Source: Saccoglossus kowalevskii (taxonomy: Eukaryota; Hemichordata; Enteropneusta; Harrimaniidae). Taken from it: a stretch of 62,502 nt of DNA. The notes beneath the pieces were generated by a model, which saw nothing but the letters and a program-made list of their open reading frames with translations, was not told where the DNA came from and did no database searches. The DNA is taken from assembly GCF_000003605.2 (NCBI RefSeq), contig NW_003155238.1, positions 843,752 through 906,253 on the forward strand. The letters are read 5' to 3'. Shown piece by piece: positions 11,592 to 21,178 of this stretch. The first letter of the stretch is position 1. Every line of letters starts with the position of its first letter. The position numbers and the translations under genes are program-made.

Positions 11592-11696
11592 ATCTTCAAT
11601 AAATATTCGTACCAAAGAATTATCAAAAGTATTCTTTTCTATCACAGAGTCACCTAAAACAGTTAGGAAATACCAGATGTGGCCATTTACTAAAGA
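11592..11696 (-). CDS. Antisense gene, candidate exon
   Basis: Minus-strand exon of exactly 35 codons, phase 0 at both ends. Acceptor TTATTACAAACAG, donor GAAGAT/GTGTAA. It encodes SLVNGHIWYFLTVLGDSVIE followed by KNTFDNSLVRIFIED. The frame stays open past the donor only as far as GTG TAA, so a splice here is needed for it to be internal. It looks like an amphipathic helical segment. No family recognised. Confidence 0.5.
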
Positions 11697-12089
11697 CTGT
11701 TTGTAATAACTAGTTAAAATACACCAATTAAAACTACACAGATAAAACCAGACAAAAAAAAAGTAATAAAGTTTCAATGATAAAAGTACCAATAATGAAT
11801 TAAATACAGGTAGTATTCTCATAGGTGTGAAATACCAATCTCTAGGAAACTATCTGGTCCAGGGAAGTCCTGTATTGCCTGACTATGTTGTGTTGTGTCT
11901 GTTCAGGCATTGGCTGAGCCCTGTGGGAAACTGGGCAGTTTGATTACTCATATGCTAACATTTTCTGCCCATAATATTGTTTCAGTTCTCACAAACATTT
12001 AATTATTGAATCATGAATATTCCTGTGTAGAAATTCTAAATATTGTGAGTGTATGGTAATACAGTAGGCTTTTGTTTACTATGTGTCAC

Positions 12090-12154
12090 CTGTGCCAAGT
12101 GTCTCCAGTTCATTGACATCAGTCTTGTATGTCAAGTATATCAGACTAGAATGT
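12090..12154 (-). CDS. Antisense gene, weak candidate exon
   Basis: Minus-strand open segment HSSLIYLTYKTDVNELETLG between acceptor CATAGCAG and donor CACAG/GTGACA, phase 2 to 1. Composition and donor are reasonable, but its phases do not join the neighbouring exons directly. Confidence 0.28.
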
Positions 12155-13119
12155 CTGCTATGTAGTCCTTGTAATATTTTAACTACCTAATTTACTAATA
12201 TTGTGTGCTTATTGACAATCCAGTGTGGTACAACCATGTTTATTCTATGGTTTATCATCAACACAAGCAGTATTGTAGGTGTTACTGACATTCCTCAGTG
12301 ATATCCGCTTTGGCTGTGTGTGCTGTTTCATGACTAGTCACAGAGTCAACAGTCTATTGCGGATCCTTGCTATCAGAAAAACATTAAACTCTAAAACGAC
12401 AGGAATTCACCGATGCGGTGTATTCTCTCATGATTATTCACTGGGACTTAATTGTTTGATTAGTTTGTCTTGGATCAATAAATGCATGATATGTTGGTCC
12501 AATTTGTCACGGACATGCATTCCTCATATCAAACAATTCATTTAATAACAAATAATAATACCAAGAAATTAGTCTCTACTAAAATGACACATGATATGAA
12601 TATTGAAAAAATGAAAACAGGAAATTATGTACATGTACATTGTAAGATACTAATAATTCTGAGTTGTTATAACAGACGAAATATTACTAGTTTATTATTA
12701 ATATACTTCATTGAATATTAAATAATATTAATTTTAAACTGTAGTGTTAATTTTCTAAACATTGAATATAAAATTAAAACTTGTAACTGAATTCTATAGT
12801 CTAGTTACCATGAAATCTTAATTAATTAGCGGTAGTATTAATAGCATACAAATGGAAATGATGTTCTTTGGCTAGTTATTGTGAACAGTAAACTGTGTTC
12901 TTACTTTGTACGCATATTTGTACTGTGGTCTGAAGCTTGCATACTAACTGCGATGAGATGGGGGGGGGGGGGCTGTAATTGAGGAAATCTACATCATGTG
13001 AAACTACAGGAAACTCAGTTGAAGTTTCTGAAACAGATTACAAGTGGCTCAAAACTGCGTAATAAATAACAAAAAATATTTATTACGCATGATAAGTTGT
13101 CTTTAACAAAGATAAAAAG

Positions 13120-13690
13120 TATATATCCCAACACAAATCTACTCTGAAAAACTGTATGCCCCCAAAAGTGGTTCATCCTTGAAAAAATACATACCCCAAC
13201 AAAAATAATTGCTATTCACTAAAAGAAATGATGGTTCATTCCTGAAGAGTGCATACCCAAGTAGAAATAAGAGTTGATTACTGAAAAAAAATGCATGTAA
13301 CTATTAAACAGAAACAATGTTCCCTGTTAAGAAATGTACTTTGCCCAACAGAAATGATGGTACATCCCTGAAGAGTGCATACCCAAGTAAAAACAAGAGT
13401 TGATCACTGAAAAAGTGCATGTAACCATGATGTAACTATTAAACAGAAACAATGTTCCTCCTTAGAAAATGTGCTTTCCCCAACAGAAATAATGGTACGT
13501 CCCTGAAGAGTGCATACTGGGTATCCAAGTAGAAATAAGAGTTGGTCTCTGGAATAGTGCATGTAACTATTAAACAGAAAAAATTTTCCAGCTCAAAATA
13601 TGTGCTTTCCCCAACAGAAATGATGGTTTGTCCCTGAAAACATGCATGCTTCAACAGATAATAATGGCTCATCACTGAAAAAAGTCTGAA
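13120..13690. repeat. About 130-bp degenerate tandem repeat, roughly 4 copies
   Basis: Unit marker CCTGAAGAGTGCATAC near 13242, 13368 and 13503, and a diverged copy near 13633 (spacing 126, 135, 130). Each unit also carries TAACTATTAAACAGAAA and CCCAACAGAAATGATGG. An open frame on the minus strand here (13439-13675) is a by-product of the repeat. Confidence 0.8.
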
Positions 13691-14038
13691 AACTAAGTGA
13701 ATATGTATGCCCCAAAATGCTGTCTTTATACATCTTCTATAGTTGTTACCATCTTGCCAATTAATCTTAGTGAACTACCCTCATCACATCACTACATCAC
13801 TACCAGCATCACTACCTACATCTCTACCTAGGTACATCACACATACGTATAAACACATATAATTCAGTTATAACCTTTTAGATGACACTAACTCTAAAAC
13901 TCTTTTTTTGGTATATTGACCCATAAATTGTGGTCAAGACCTGCACAGTTAAACTGTGTTCGCTTCATTCAAAATATATTTTATGCTGCACAAACAATAG
14001 TTAACAATATTGGTGAGGAGGATTGTATTATCTATTAC

Positions 14039-14086
14039 TGTTAGATGCCTTGTGAGAGGGGGTGTCTCTGGATGCTAGAGAATCTG
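14039..14086 (-). CDS. Antisense gene, weak candidate exon
   Basis: A 48-bp minus-strand segment, DSLASRDTPSHKASN, between acceptor TTTAAATCAG and donor AACA/GTAATA. It is phase 1 to 1, which fits the end phase of the exon at 14519-14575. It is very short, so chance is a serious alternative. Confidence 0.28.
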
Positions 14087-14518
14087 CTGATTTAAATTTG
14101 AAGTTTTAAAACAAAAGCTAAAAAAAAAATTCCTGAGGGAGTAACAAGCCTCAATTTCAAACTAAATCCTTGTATACCAGTATTTCACAAAAGTAATATT
14201 TTTTTAATTTATTCACAACCATTCTTTTAATATTTTGATCTTTTTTCTGTTAAATTCTCATACAATATAGTGATCAAGTTTAAAAATGCTACTCTCAGTG
14301 CAACAAAAGTATTCCTTTCATCTTTATAAATATAAATTTCACAATTCAAATTGAAATGAGCCGCTTCTATTGGCTGATTAAAAAAACATTGGAATCATTT
14401 TCAAATAACATTGCACACTGTACTAGTGCACACTGATTGGCTCGTTGCATTCAACTGCCATTTGTATTTATAAGTATTCATAAACATAAAGGGAATGCCT
14501 TTGTTGCATTGAGAGTAC

Positions 14519-14575
14519 CAGGTATAATTTTCAACTCTAAGTGACTGACCTCCCTGATGTCATTGTACACTGTAC
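14519..14575 (-). CDS. Antisense gene, candidate exon
   Basis: A 57-bp minus-strand exon, TVYNDIREVSHLELKIIP, with a good acceptor (CTTGTTATTTACAG) and donor CCTG/GTACTC, phase 1 to 1. The preceding exon at 14876 ends in phase 2, so either an alternative acceptor inside this exon (after ATGACATCAG) is used or a small exon is missing. Confidence 0.4.
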
Positions 14576-14875
14576 CTGTAAATAACAAGGGTATTAACAC
14601 CTGATTATATTCCAGGGTTAAATCAACTGATTTCTGTTGACTGCTAAAAGTGCATGTTATTTGGGTTGCTAATAAAATACATATCTTAAATCATGGTCAA
14701 GTTTTCCTGAGCAGAGATTCAGTAACGTACATCAAATTATTTTGAAAAAAAAAAATGAAATTTTGCAAATGTGCACTTCCAAAATTCTATTGGAAGAGCA
14801 TGGTAGTCATGGAAATACAAATGTTAATTTATATCCAACAATTTCCTCCCCTCTTGCTTTTGATGCAATAAATAC

Positions 14876-14975
14876 TTCATTTGCAAGTGGAATCCCTCCA
14901 AGCGTAGCCATGCATGTTGTATTGCCATGTCCAGGAATTCACTATTATCACAGTCTATGAACTTCACCAACATGG
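14876..14975 (-). CDS. Antisense gene, candidate exon
   Basis: Minus-strand exon after AAGATTATAG, encoding MLVKFIDCDNSEFLDMAIQH and then AWLRLEGFHLQM. The donor is ATGAA/GTATTT, phase 1 to 2. It strongly resembles a helical-repeat segment in composition. An alternative acceptor six bases upstream (TTTTTCTAAG) also keeps the frame open. The phase 1 start agrees with the strong donor of the exon at 15271-15340. No family recognised. Confidence 0.55.
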
Positions 14976-15270
14976 CTATAATCTTAGAAAAACCAAAACA
15001 ACTGTTTATTTCCTTTTATTACAAAATTCCCCAAAACAGCAAGAAGGTGTCTTTCCAGCTGCTGGATAATCTTTGACCTGAATAATGTTTTGTTTCACCA
15101 ACCAACACAAACGATGTACTCTGAATTTGATCCTGCGACTTAAAGTTCAGATTCAAAAATACACATGATCAGCATCGGCACCTGGTGTGATTATTGGTAA
15201 TCATGTTCTGTTTTGACATGCACAATGGGGTCATTATATTGTGGCTGTAATCCAGGTGACTTGAGCTTAC

Positions 15271-15340
15271 TTGGTACGGTCATGGTTCCATTCACTTTAA
15301 CAGCTACAATGGCTGTACATGTTACAAACTTAAAACATCG
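15271..15340 (-). CDS. Antisense gene, candidate exon
   Basis: Minus-strand open segment RCFKFVTCTAIVAVKVNGTM and TVP, ending at a near-consensus donor CCAA/GTAAGC (phase 1). The best acceptor by sequence is CTAATGCAG just beyond 15344. The one chosen here (CAGCAAG) is weaker but gives phase 0, agreeing with the exon at 15560. The frame continues open past the donor for about 27 codons. Confidence 0.45.
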
Positions 15341-15559
15341 CTTGCTGCATTAGATTTTCCCATCCTACTGTAGAGACCTTCAGTAAGTGATGTGTTGACC
15401 AAATTGTTAAACAAAATATGGAATCATCATTTTTAGAAGTTGACTAAATGTCAGTCAACAGAATAAAATAAACTTTTTTTTGTTATTTTATTCATTTAAA
15501 TTCAAATATGAACAAACACACAAAATATTTTTATATTCAAAAAGACAGTTATAGACCAC

Positions 15560-15672
15560 CTGACCAATCAGTACTGTATGAGATAACTCATTCCTTTGTG
15601 ATGATGAAGAGGATTGCAAAAGGGTATCAGTGTCACCCAGTAACCTTTGACCTGTGCTATCAAAGTTCAACC
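15560..15672 (-). CDS. Antisense gene, candidate exon
   Basis: Minus-strand exon of 113 bp, phase 1 to 0. Acceptor GTTGTCATTTTAG, donor GGTCAG/GTGGTC. It encodes LNFDSTGQRLLGDTDTLLQS, a serine-rich linker, and RNELSHTVLIGQ. The polar, low-complexity serine tract looks like a loop between helical parts. No family recognised. Confidence 0.55.
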
Positions 15673-16532
15673 CTAAAATGACAACAATTATGTGTGCACC
15701 ATTGTGTACCATGTTATCATACTGTATTTACCATTTGAGTCACCATTTTTTTTTTTAATTCCCTTGACGAAACAGGAAGCTATCAAGGTTTTCCGTATAG
15801 CCAATCACAACTTCTCATTTTAATTTAAATAAAGCTTAAACATTTTCATCATCTGTTTCATTCAAAATTGTTTAAAAATTATCTAAAGTACACGCCCCAA
15901 CACCCAGACACACCTACATGTAAGTGCGTCATCTGATTGCAGTCTGTTCTTTATTTATAGTATCAAAGTACAGATATAAGTGTTTGTGTTTGCAATATAT
16001 TATTGTGATGTGGTTTTATACTGTACAGGACAAGTCTCGACACACCAATTCATGTAGACAGTTTGAGCCATAATTCATTACATGACAAAGCACACCAACC
16101 TGATACTAAATCCCCAAAATGTATGAATATTCTTGAATTTGTAATGAGAATTTTCCTTGTATGTAAATTTTCAAAATCTTGAAAACACAAATTGCAATGT
16201 GTAAAGTTGAAGGATATATTTTCATTTCAAGCACTTGTCACAATATTTATTGAGAAAACAATTGGTATACCCCCCCCCCCCGGTAACTTCAGTACACAGC
16301 TTACAGAAGATAGGTTTATACAATTTATCATCAATGTCAGTGTTTGTGTTTAGTAACTAGTGTATCGACTTACTCTTTCTCTGATTTCCTTCATTGTCCT
16401 TCTCTCAACCATTTTATTTTTAACGCTTTTTACTAACTTTGCAACATTGGAGATATATAGTTTCAGTTTTGAAGTGTATGGTTCAGACCACACCTGTTGT
16501 TACTAAAAACAAAAACAAAAACATGTAAGCAC

Positions 16533-16656
16533 TAGCTGTGCTGTAAAGCAATAGAACCATTTGAGTAATAAAAATGTACTGAGTGACTTTGCATTGCAGA
16601 CAAATCATGTGTACATTTTGGTCAGTTGTAGACACTACGTGACATGCAGATACGAT
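16533..16656 (-). CDS. Antisense gene, candidate exon
   Basis: Minus-strand open segment IVSACHVVSTTDQNVHMICL followed by QCKVTQYIFITQMVLLLYST, after acceptor CACACATACAG, phase 0 to 1. The phases fit both neighbours (17434-17579 and 15560-15672). The donor GCTA/GTGCTT is poor, which lowers confidence in the 3' edge. Confidence 0.4.
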
Positions 16657-17080
16657 CTGTATGTGTGTAGACAATGCTGAGTACTTGAACCAGTCACATA
16701 TAAGAATTTGAATTAAGCTGATGGTCAGTAATTATAAACTGCGGTATGTTTATGCAGTGCACTTTATCAATTAAGCAGATTTTAAAGTTATTAATACATC
16801 ATGTATAATTAATGAACATCTATATTTGATGATGTGTAATCCACCAATAAAATCTTTGGAAGTGCATGATCAAAAAAAGACAATTTACCAGCATGGTAAT
16901 TATCAGTGCAGATGCTATTTCTGTTTATGAATTTGTCCTCCTGATGCTGCTTTATAAGTTTGCTGCATCATGTGTTAAATTTGTGTTTGTTTTCTTTACT
17001 CTTATTATTTTATTTTTTGTATGACCATTTCATCTTCTCTGTGAGTTTCTATAAGTTAATAGATATTATTATACTTTTGT

Positions 17081-17379
17081 CGCCGTAACGCCATAAGTTA
17101 CAGCGTGTCGTAATTTTGCAGTATTTTACGGGTCATTTTCATCCTACCATATTAGGAAATGCAAATTCGAATGGAATGATTACATGCCTAAGCGTCTTCT
17201 AATAATAACATGGCTGCCACCAGGGTTTGACCAGACTCCACACAAAGAAGGTTATTACGAGAATACTGCAAAGTATGCACTCAGACAGTACGTTGTCACA
17301 TCGACCTCCGCTGCGCAACGATTGATACTTCCTGTGTACTGTCTTTTTGCATACTTTGAGGTATCCTCATAATAACCTC
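17081..17379 (-). mobile_element. Hairpin-bearing dispersed repeat, copy 1
   Basis: Reverse-orientation copy of a roughly 300-350-bp element also found at 18310 and 19612. Shared blocks include GAGGTTATTATGAGGATACC, a GACGTACTGTCTGAGTGCAT-like block, GGTGGCAGCCATGTT and ATACCCTATAAAATAC-like text. The outer end forms a snap-back palindrome around ATACCTCAAAGTATGC. Confidence 0.7.
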
Positions 17380-17433
17380 ATACTACTATGCGTATTAGAA
17401 TATGGAATGTATTAATCAACTAATTCCAAGTAC

Positions 17434-17579
17434 TTTATTTGCACTTCCAGTAAGGTCAGATATAATGGCTGGCATTGATAGAGTAGTAAATATTAGCATT
17501 TCAGGATGTAGATCACCTTGGATGAGATATGGTTTACTTGTTATTTGATGTGTGTTGGTTGTAGAGTGTGACAGGTGCG
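17434..17579 (-). CDS. Antisense gene, candidate exon
   Basis: Longest internal exon of the antisense set (146 bp, phase 1 to 0). The acceptor region is TTTTTTTCAAATCTCAGAG and the donor is AATAAA/GTACTT. It encodes AHLSHSTTNTHQITSKPYLI followed by QGDLHPEMLIFTTLSMPAII and SDLTGSANK. A strong pyrimidine tract, a long open frame on only this strand and phases fitting both neighbours make it one of the better exons. The HPEMLIFTTLSMPAIISDL segment looks like a helix of an ARM/HEAT-like repeat, but that is inference from composition. Confidence 0.6.
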
Positions 17580-18055
17580 CTCTGAGATTTGAAAAAAACA
17601 TTCATCACATATTTCCCCTAGGCTGGGGGTGGGGGTGGAAAAATAAGATATTTTTAGTTAAAGTTAAAGATCTGATCATCGATTTATTTGAAATTTAGTG
17701 GTATAAAAAAGCATGAATTGGAAATTTAAAGGAAATGGTGAAATTTTGTAAATTCACGTACGTCAGTAAAATTCGATAAAATTCATACATCACATACTTA
17801 AATTTACTGTAATTAGAATGTAATTTAATTCAAACATGCTCATCAAATTGTTCATAAAATCTGGTGTAAACTCTAATAAGCTGTAAAGAATGATCTCAGA
17901 TACATAGATTTCTGGTCATGTGATCAATCTTGCTAGAATAAGTGAATAAATCAACTCCTGTTGAGTGTATCTGGTCACCAAAATGTATCAGCGGTACTTT
18001 GATGTTATTACATGAATTAATGACCTCTGCGTGTTTAGCGTAAAACTAATATTAC

Positions 18056-18120
18056 CTTGAGATGGGATAAAACCATAGAAGTAGATGATCCTAAGTACTG
18101 ATGTTGAACAGTTAACATTC
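18056..18120 (-). CDS. Antisense gene, candidate exon
   Basis: Minus-strand exon of 65 bp, phase 2 to 1, with a strong donor CTCAAG/GTAATA. It encodes NVNCSTSVLRIIYFYGFIPS plus Q. The first base completes a lysine codon split by the exon at 19185-19268, and the last base joins the exon at 17434. The 5' edge is uncertain: AG dinucleotides also precede possible starts at 18090 and further upstream. Confidence 0.5.
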
Positions 18121-18309
18121 CTCGGTTTAATACTTACTATACACACATAAACTAGATTAGTATCCAGGCTAATTATATGCATGATTATATTCATAAATTT
18201 TAACAAATGCTTGTTTTCAGAGTGAAAGCAAAATCTGATTTTTTTGAAAATTGACACAACATTTATTAAAACAGCAGCTTAATAAATCTAAGATCTCATA
18301 GTATTTAAT

Positions 18310-18664
18310 GAGGTTATTACGAGGATACCTGAAAGTATGCACGAAGACAGTACAGCAGGAGTATCGACGCGCAGAGGTCGGTGCGACAGCGTACTGTCTG
18401 AGTGTTATTATATTATTATACATCTTTTCCTTCCAAGGATACATCATGAGAATGCCGAAATCCAAAAGTTTTAGAACAGAATCAGCAAACTTTTTTGTGT
18501 GGAGTCTGGTCAAATCCTGGTGGCAGCCATGTTTGTTTTTATTATTAGAGGACTCTTACATGCGTAATTATTCCATATTTGTAATTCGGGTTTCCTTATA
18601 TGGTAGGATGAAAATACCCCATAAAATACCACAAAATTACAGCATGCTGGCATTACGATGACAG
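18310..18664 (+). mobile_element. Hairpin-bearing dispersed repeat, copy 2
   Basis: Direct-orientation copy starting GAGGTTATTACGAGGATACC and ending near ACAGCATGCTGGCATTACGA. The second arm of the terminal palindrome is lost or degraded here. Open frames on either strand across it are by-products. Confidence 0.75.
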
Positions 18665-19184
18665 ATATATAATAAATTTATTTACTGATTTTTAAGTTTG
18701 TACAAGCATGTTGTGATGATGTTGTGGTGCAATCCGAGTGTGAATGTCAAACACAAGTTTTAACATTTCACAAAATTATTTTACAAAAATTATGATTGTT
18801 TAACCTGTAACTAATGAAAAGTTATTTATATTTGGTTGCAATCACCACATTTGTTCAAATACAAGTGTATATAAACCAAAAATCACATTTGTAGAATACT
18901 GAATATTCAAAATTTTCCTTATTTTGATCTTAGAAACTCCTTTGAGATTTATGTGAATATATGTACTGGTACTACATATTAATAAAGCACATACAGAGCA
19001 ATAAGAGAAAACAATCAGAAAATAGCATAATCATATTTACTGGAATAATGACTTGCGTTCATATGGTTTGAGGGTAACCATAGCGAACAGTTTCTAGTGT
19101 GAATGGCTATCATAGTTATTGATTATGTCAGTTCTTTTAGTGCATCTTGAAAAACTAGATCATCTGATGATTGAATGTGTGTAC

Positions 19185-19268
19185 TTGACCATTGAACAAA
19201 TCAGATAAAGACAATCAGGAAGGATGCTCTTATCTGGGAAACCCCAGTCTGCCGTGGATGAGCACATG
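19185..19268 (-). CDS. Antisense gene, candidate exon
   Basis: Minus-strand exon after a good acceptor (TCTTCCTCCTTGCAG), encoding MCSSTADWGFPDKSILPDCL and then YLICSMVK, phase 2 at both ends. The donor is GTCAA/GTACAC. It joins in frame to the exon at 18056-18120. The ATG at its start could be an initiator, but the strong acceptor before it argues for an internal exon. Confidence 0.5.
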
Positions 19269-19611
19269 CTGCAAGGAGGAAGATAGAGAAATGATGAAGA
19301 TATACACACACAGGTAACACTGTTTCCATAGTGACTGAGAAGATATGGAAAGATGGCAAATTGAATGAGGAGTTCAAATTTTATTTGTATGTGGCTCTAA
19401 TCTTGATAGAATCTCTGGTGATGGGTGTCCTGTGGTAAGAACTGGATTTCACAGTAGCATTGTAAACTGAACTTATTAATTGACCATCTACGTGTAAAAC
19501 ACGTAGAATACGTGTAAAATTCAGAATATTATCTGTGAATTTTATTCATTTTAGGGAAATTTAATCAAAACCAGTTTTACATGTACTGGGCATAATTCAC
19601 AGTGGAATAAT

Positions 19612-19945
19612 GAGGTTATTATGAGGATACCTCAAAGCATGCATGCAGCGGAGGTTGATGCAACGACGTACTGTCTGAGTGCATACTTTGAGATATCCTC
19701 ATAATAACCTTATTATTATACATCTTTTCTATCCAAGGATACATCATGGGAATGCCGAAATCCCCAAAAGCTTAGAACAGAATCAGCAACTTCTTTGTCT
19801 GATATCCGGCAAACCCTGATGGCAGCCATATTTGTTTTTATTATCACGCGTAATCATTCCATATTGGAATTCGCATTTCCTAATAGGGTAGAATGCAAAT
19901 ACCCTATAAAATACCACAAAATTACAGCATGCATGCGGTGACAGA
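19612..19945 (+). mobile_element. Hairpin-bearing dispersed repeat, copy 3
   Basis: The most intact copy. At its 5' end GAGGTTATTATGAGGATACC, continuing TCAAAGCATGC, pairs with the complementary arm that ends near 19712 (GATATCCTCATAATAACC). The arms are about 31 bp and the loop is about 38 nt. The body continues TATCCAAGGATACATCATGG, GGCAGCCATATTTG and ATACCACAAAATTACAGCAT. No coding capacity. Confidence 0.75.
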
Positions 19946-20220
19946 TGTAAAATAATTATAGATAATCTTAATAAAACTTGTTTTGAAAATTTCCTCCAAA
20001 TACTGCCCATTGCCCTATAATTAATTGCTCATTTATTTTTTCTTTAAATTACATGAACCCATATAAACATATACTTTTCAATTCCGACTAAATTCATTAA
20101 AAATCCCCAAGGCAAATTTAAGCAGCTCAATATATGTTATATTTAATTGAATCTTGGGAAAAAAATAAACAAATCTGGAAAACAGAAGTTTGTAACTTGA
20201 AGACAGTTAATTGATTTAAC

Positions 20221-20284
20221 AGTAGTTTGTAGTATCTAGTGTATCAGTATTGGTGGTCTCTCCATCTACACTGATGATGCCATC
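20221..20284 (-). CDS. Antisense gene, weak candidate exon
   Basis: Minus-strand open segment DGIISVDGETTNTDTLDTTN plus Y after a strong acceptor (TTATTTTCTCAG), with a poor donor ACT/GTTAAA. It is open in one frame only. Its end phase (1) does not fit the next exon downstream (phase 2), so it may be incomplete or coincidental. Confidence 0.35.
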
Positions 20285-20638
20285 CTGAGAAAATAACTTC
20301 CATTCCAAAGCTGTTACAACTCATTATGTGTAACTGATCTGGGCACATAGTTGAACTCAAATTAACTCCTCATCATGTGCTTTGTCACCAGTACACTGAA
20401 ATCTACTACTTTCATTTGTCTGAAAAGATTATGGGCTGGATCATTATCATTGGGGGGGTGGCATCATTGTTATCCTTAGATGAATTGGACAGTAGAGAGC
20501 AGAGCAATTATAATAAAGAATACTATAGAATTGGAGATAAGTATATGTTTAGGCTTTTTACCATTTCGAAAATGATGTATTTGTGTAAAATAAAATGAGC
20601 TGTATGAGTATACTTAAAAAGATTGTTTGACAATGTAC

Positions 20639-20724
20639 CAGTTAACCCCTTTGAATTAAATAGTTTAGTTCTGATGATGCCCGGCAGGAAATTGGTTCTC
20701 CATTTCATTACCTTCACTTTGGTT
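20639..20724 (-). CDS. Antisense gene, weak candidate exon
   Basis: Minus-strand segment TKVKVMKWRTNFLPGIIRTK followed by LFNSKGLT, between acceptor AAACACTTAG and donor AACTG/GTACAT, phase 2 to 1. The basic, protein-like composition and GC-richer middle favour coding. The opposite strand is also open here, so strand is not certain. Confidence 0.32.
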
Positions 20725-21097
20725 CTAAGTGTTTGTTTATATATGGAAGTACTGGACATTGTAAGGGTTGGACACTTGATAGATATGTATCTCAACTTCA
20801 GTTTAATAGAAAATGGAAAGTTGCCCCTGCTGTCTTTAAATTAAGGAAATTACAGTGAAATGTCCTTAGGCTGTGAGGAAGTAGTAATACTGTAGAAAAT
20901 CTTATTCTACTTGGTAGTTATTGTCACTGTATGTCCAGCAAATAATATTTAATGGTTTGTATATACCGATAACTAAATCATTGAGTAAAAATTACATGAT
21001 TTAACAATAAATTCACTTTTTTAGGGTAAAACACAAGTGCATTAGTGTTCTTTTCAGTGTAAATTTTCAAGATTTAATGGCATTAGTGCAGTAGCAA

Positions 21098-21178
21098 AAT
21101 GGCGCTGAAGTCACTGGAGACTGCGAAAATTGAAGGTTATAATTACCACAGTGATCCGAGTATGATGATTTATTTTCA
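21098..21178 (+). CDS. Possible plus-strand first coding exon
   Basis: ATGGCG in a good initiation context (GCAAAATGGCG) opens a frame reading MALKSLETAKIEGYNYHSDP. Two further plus-strand protein-like stretches follow, near 21280-21333 (KEKESKDRSKKTPLEK, donor AAG/GTTTGT) and 21452-21573 (KKLGKIKRINILVGRIIAFR, donor CAG/GTGATT). The splice phases between the three do not all agree, so this may be a real short-intron gene read with wrong edges, or chance. The right edge given is approximate. Confidence 0.25.

Noticed and set aside
17184-18661. ORFs of 60-117 codons on both strands
   Set aside because: Those at 17184-17372 and 18308-18661 lie inside copies of the dispersed hairpin repeat and differ between copies. 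The minus-strand exon at 17434-17579 was kept.
19335-19450. Minus-strand open stretch LQCYCEIQFLPQDTHHQRFY after an AAGTTCAG acceptor
   Set aside because: No usable donor before the stop codon, so it cannot be an internal exon of the antisense gene.
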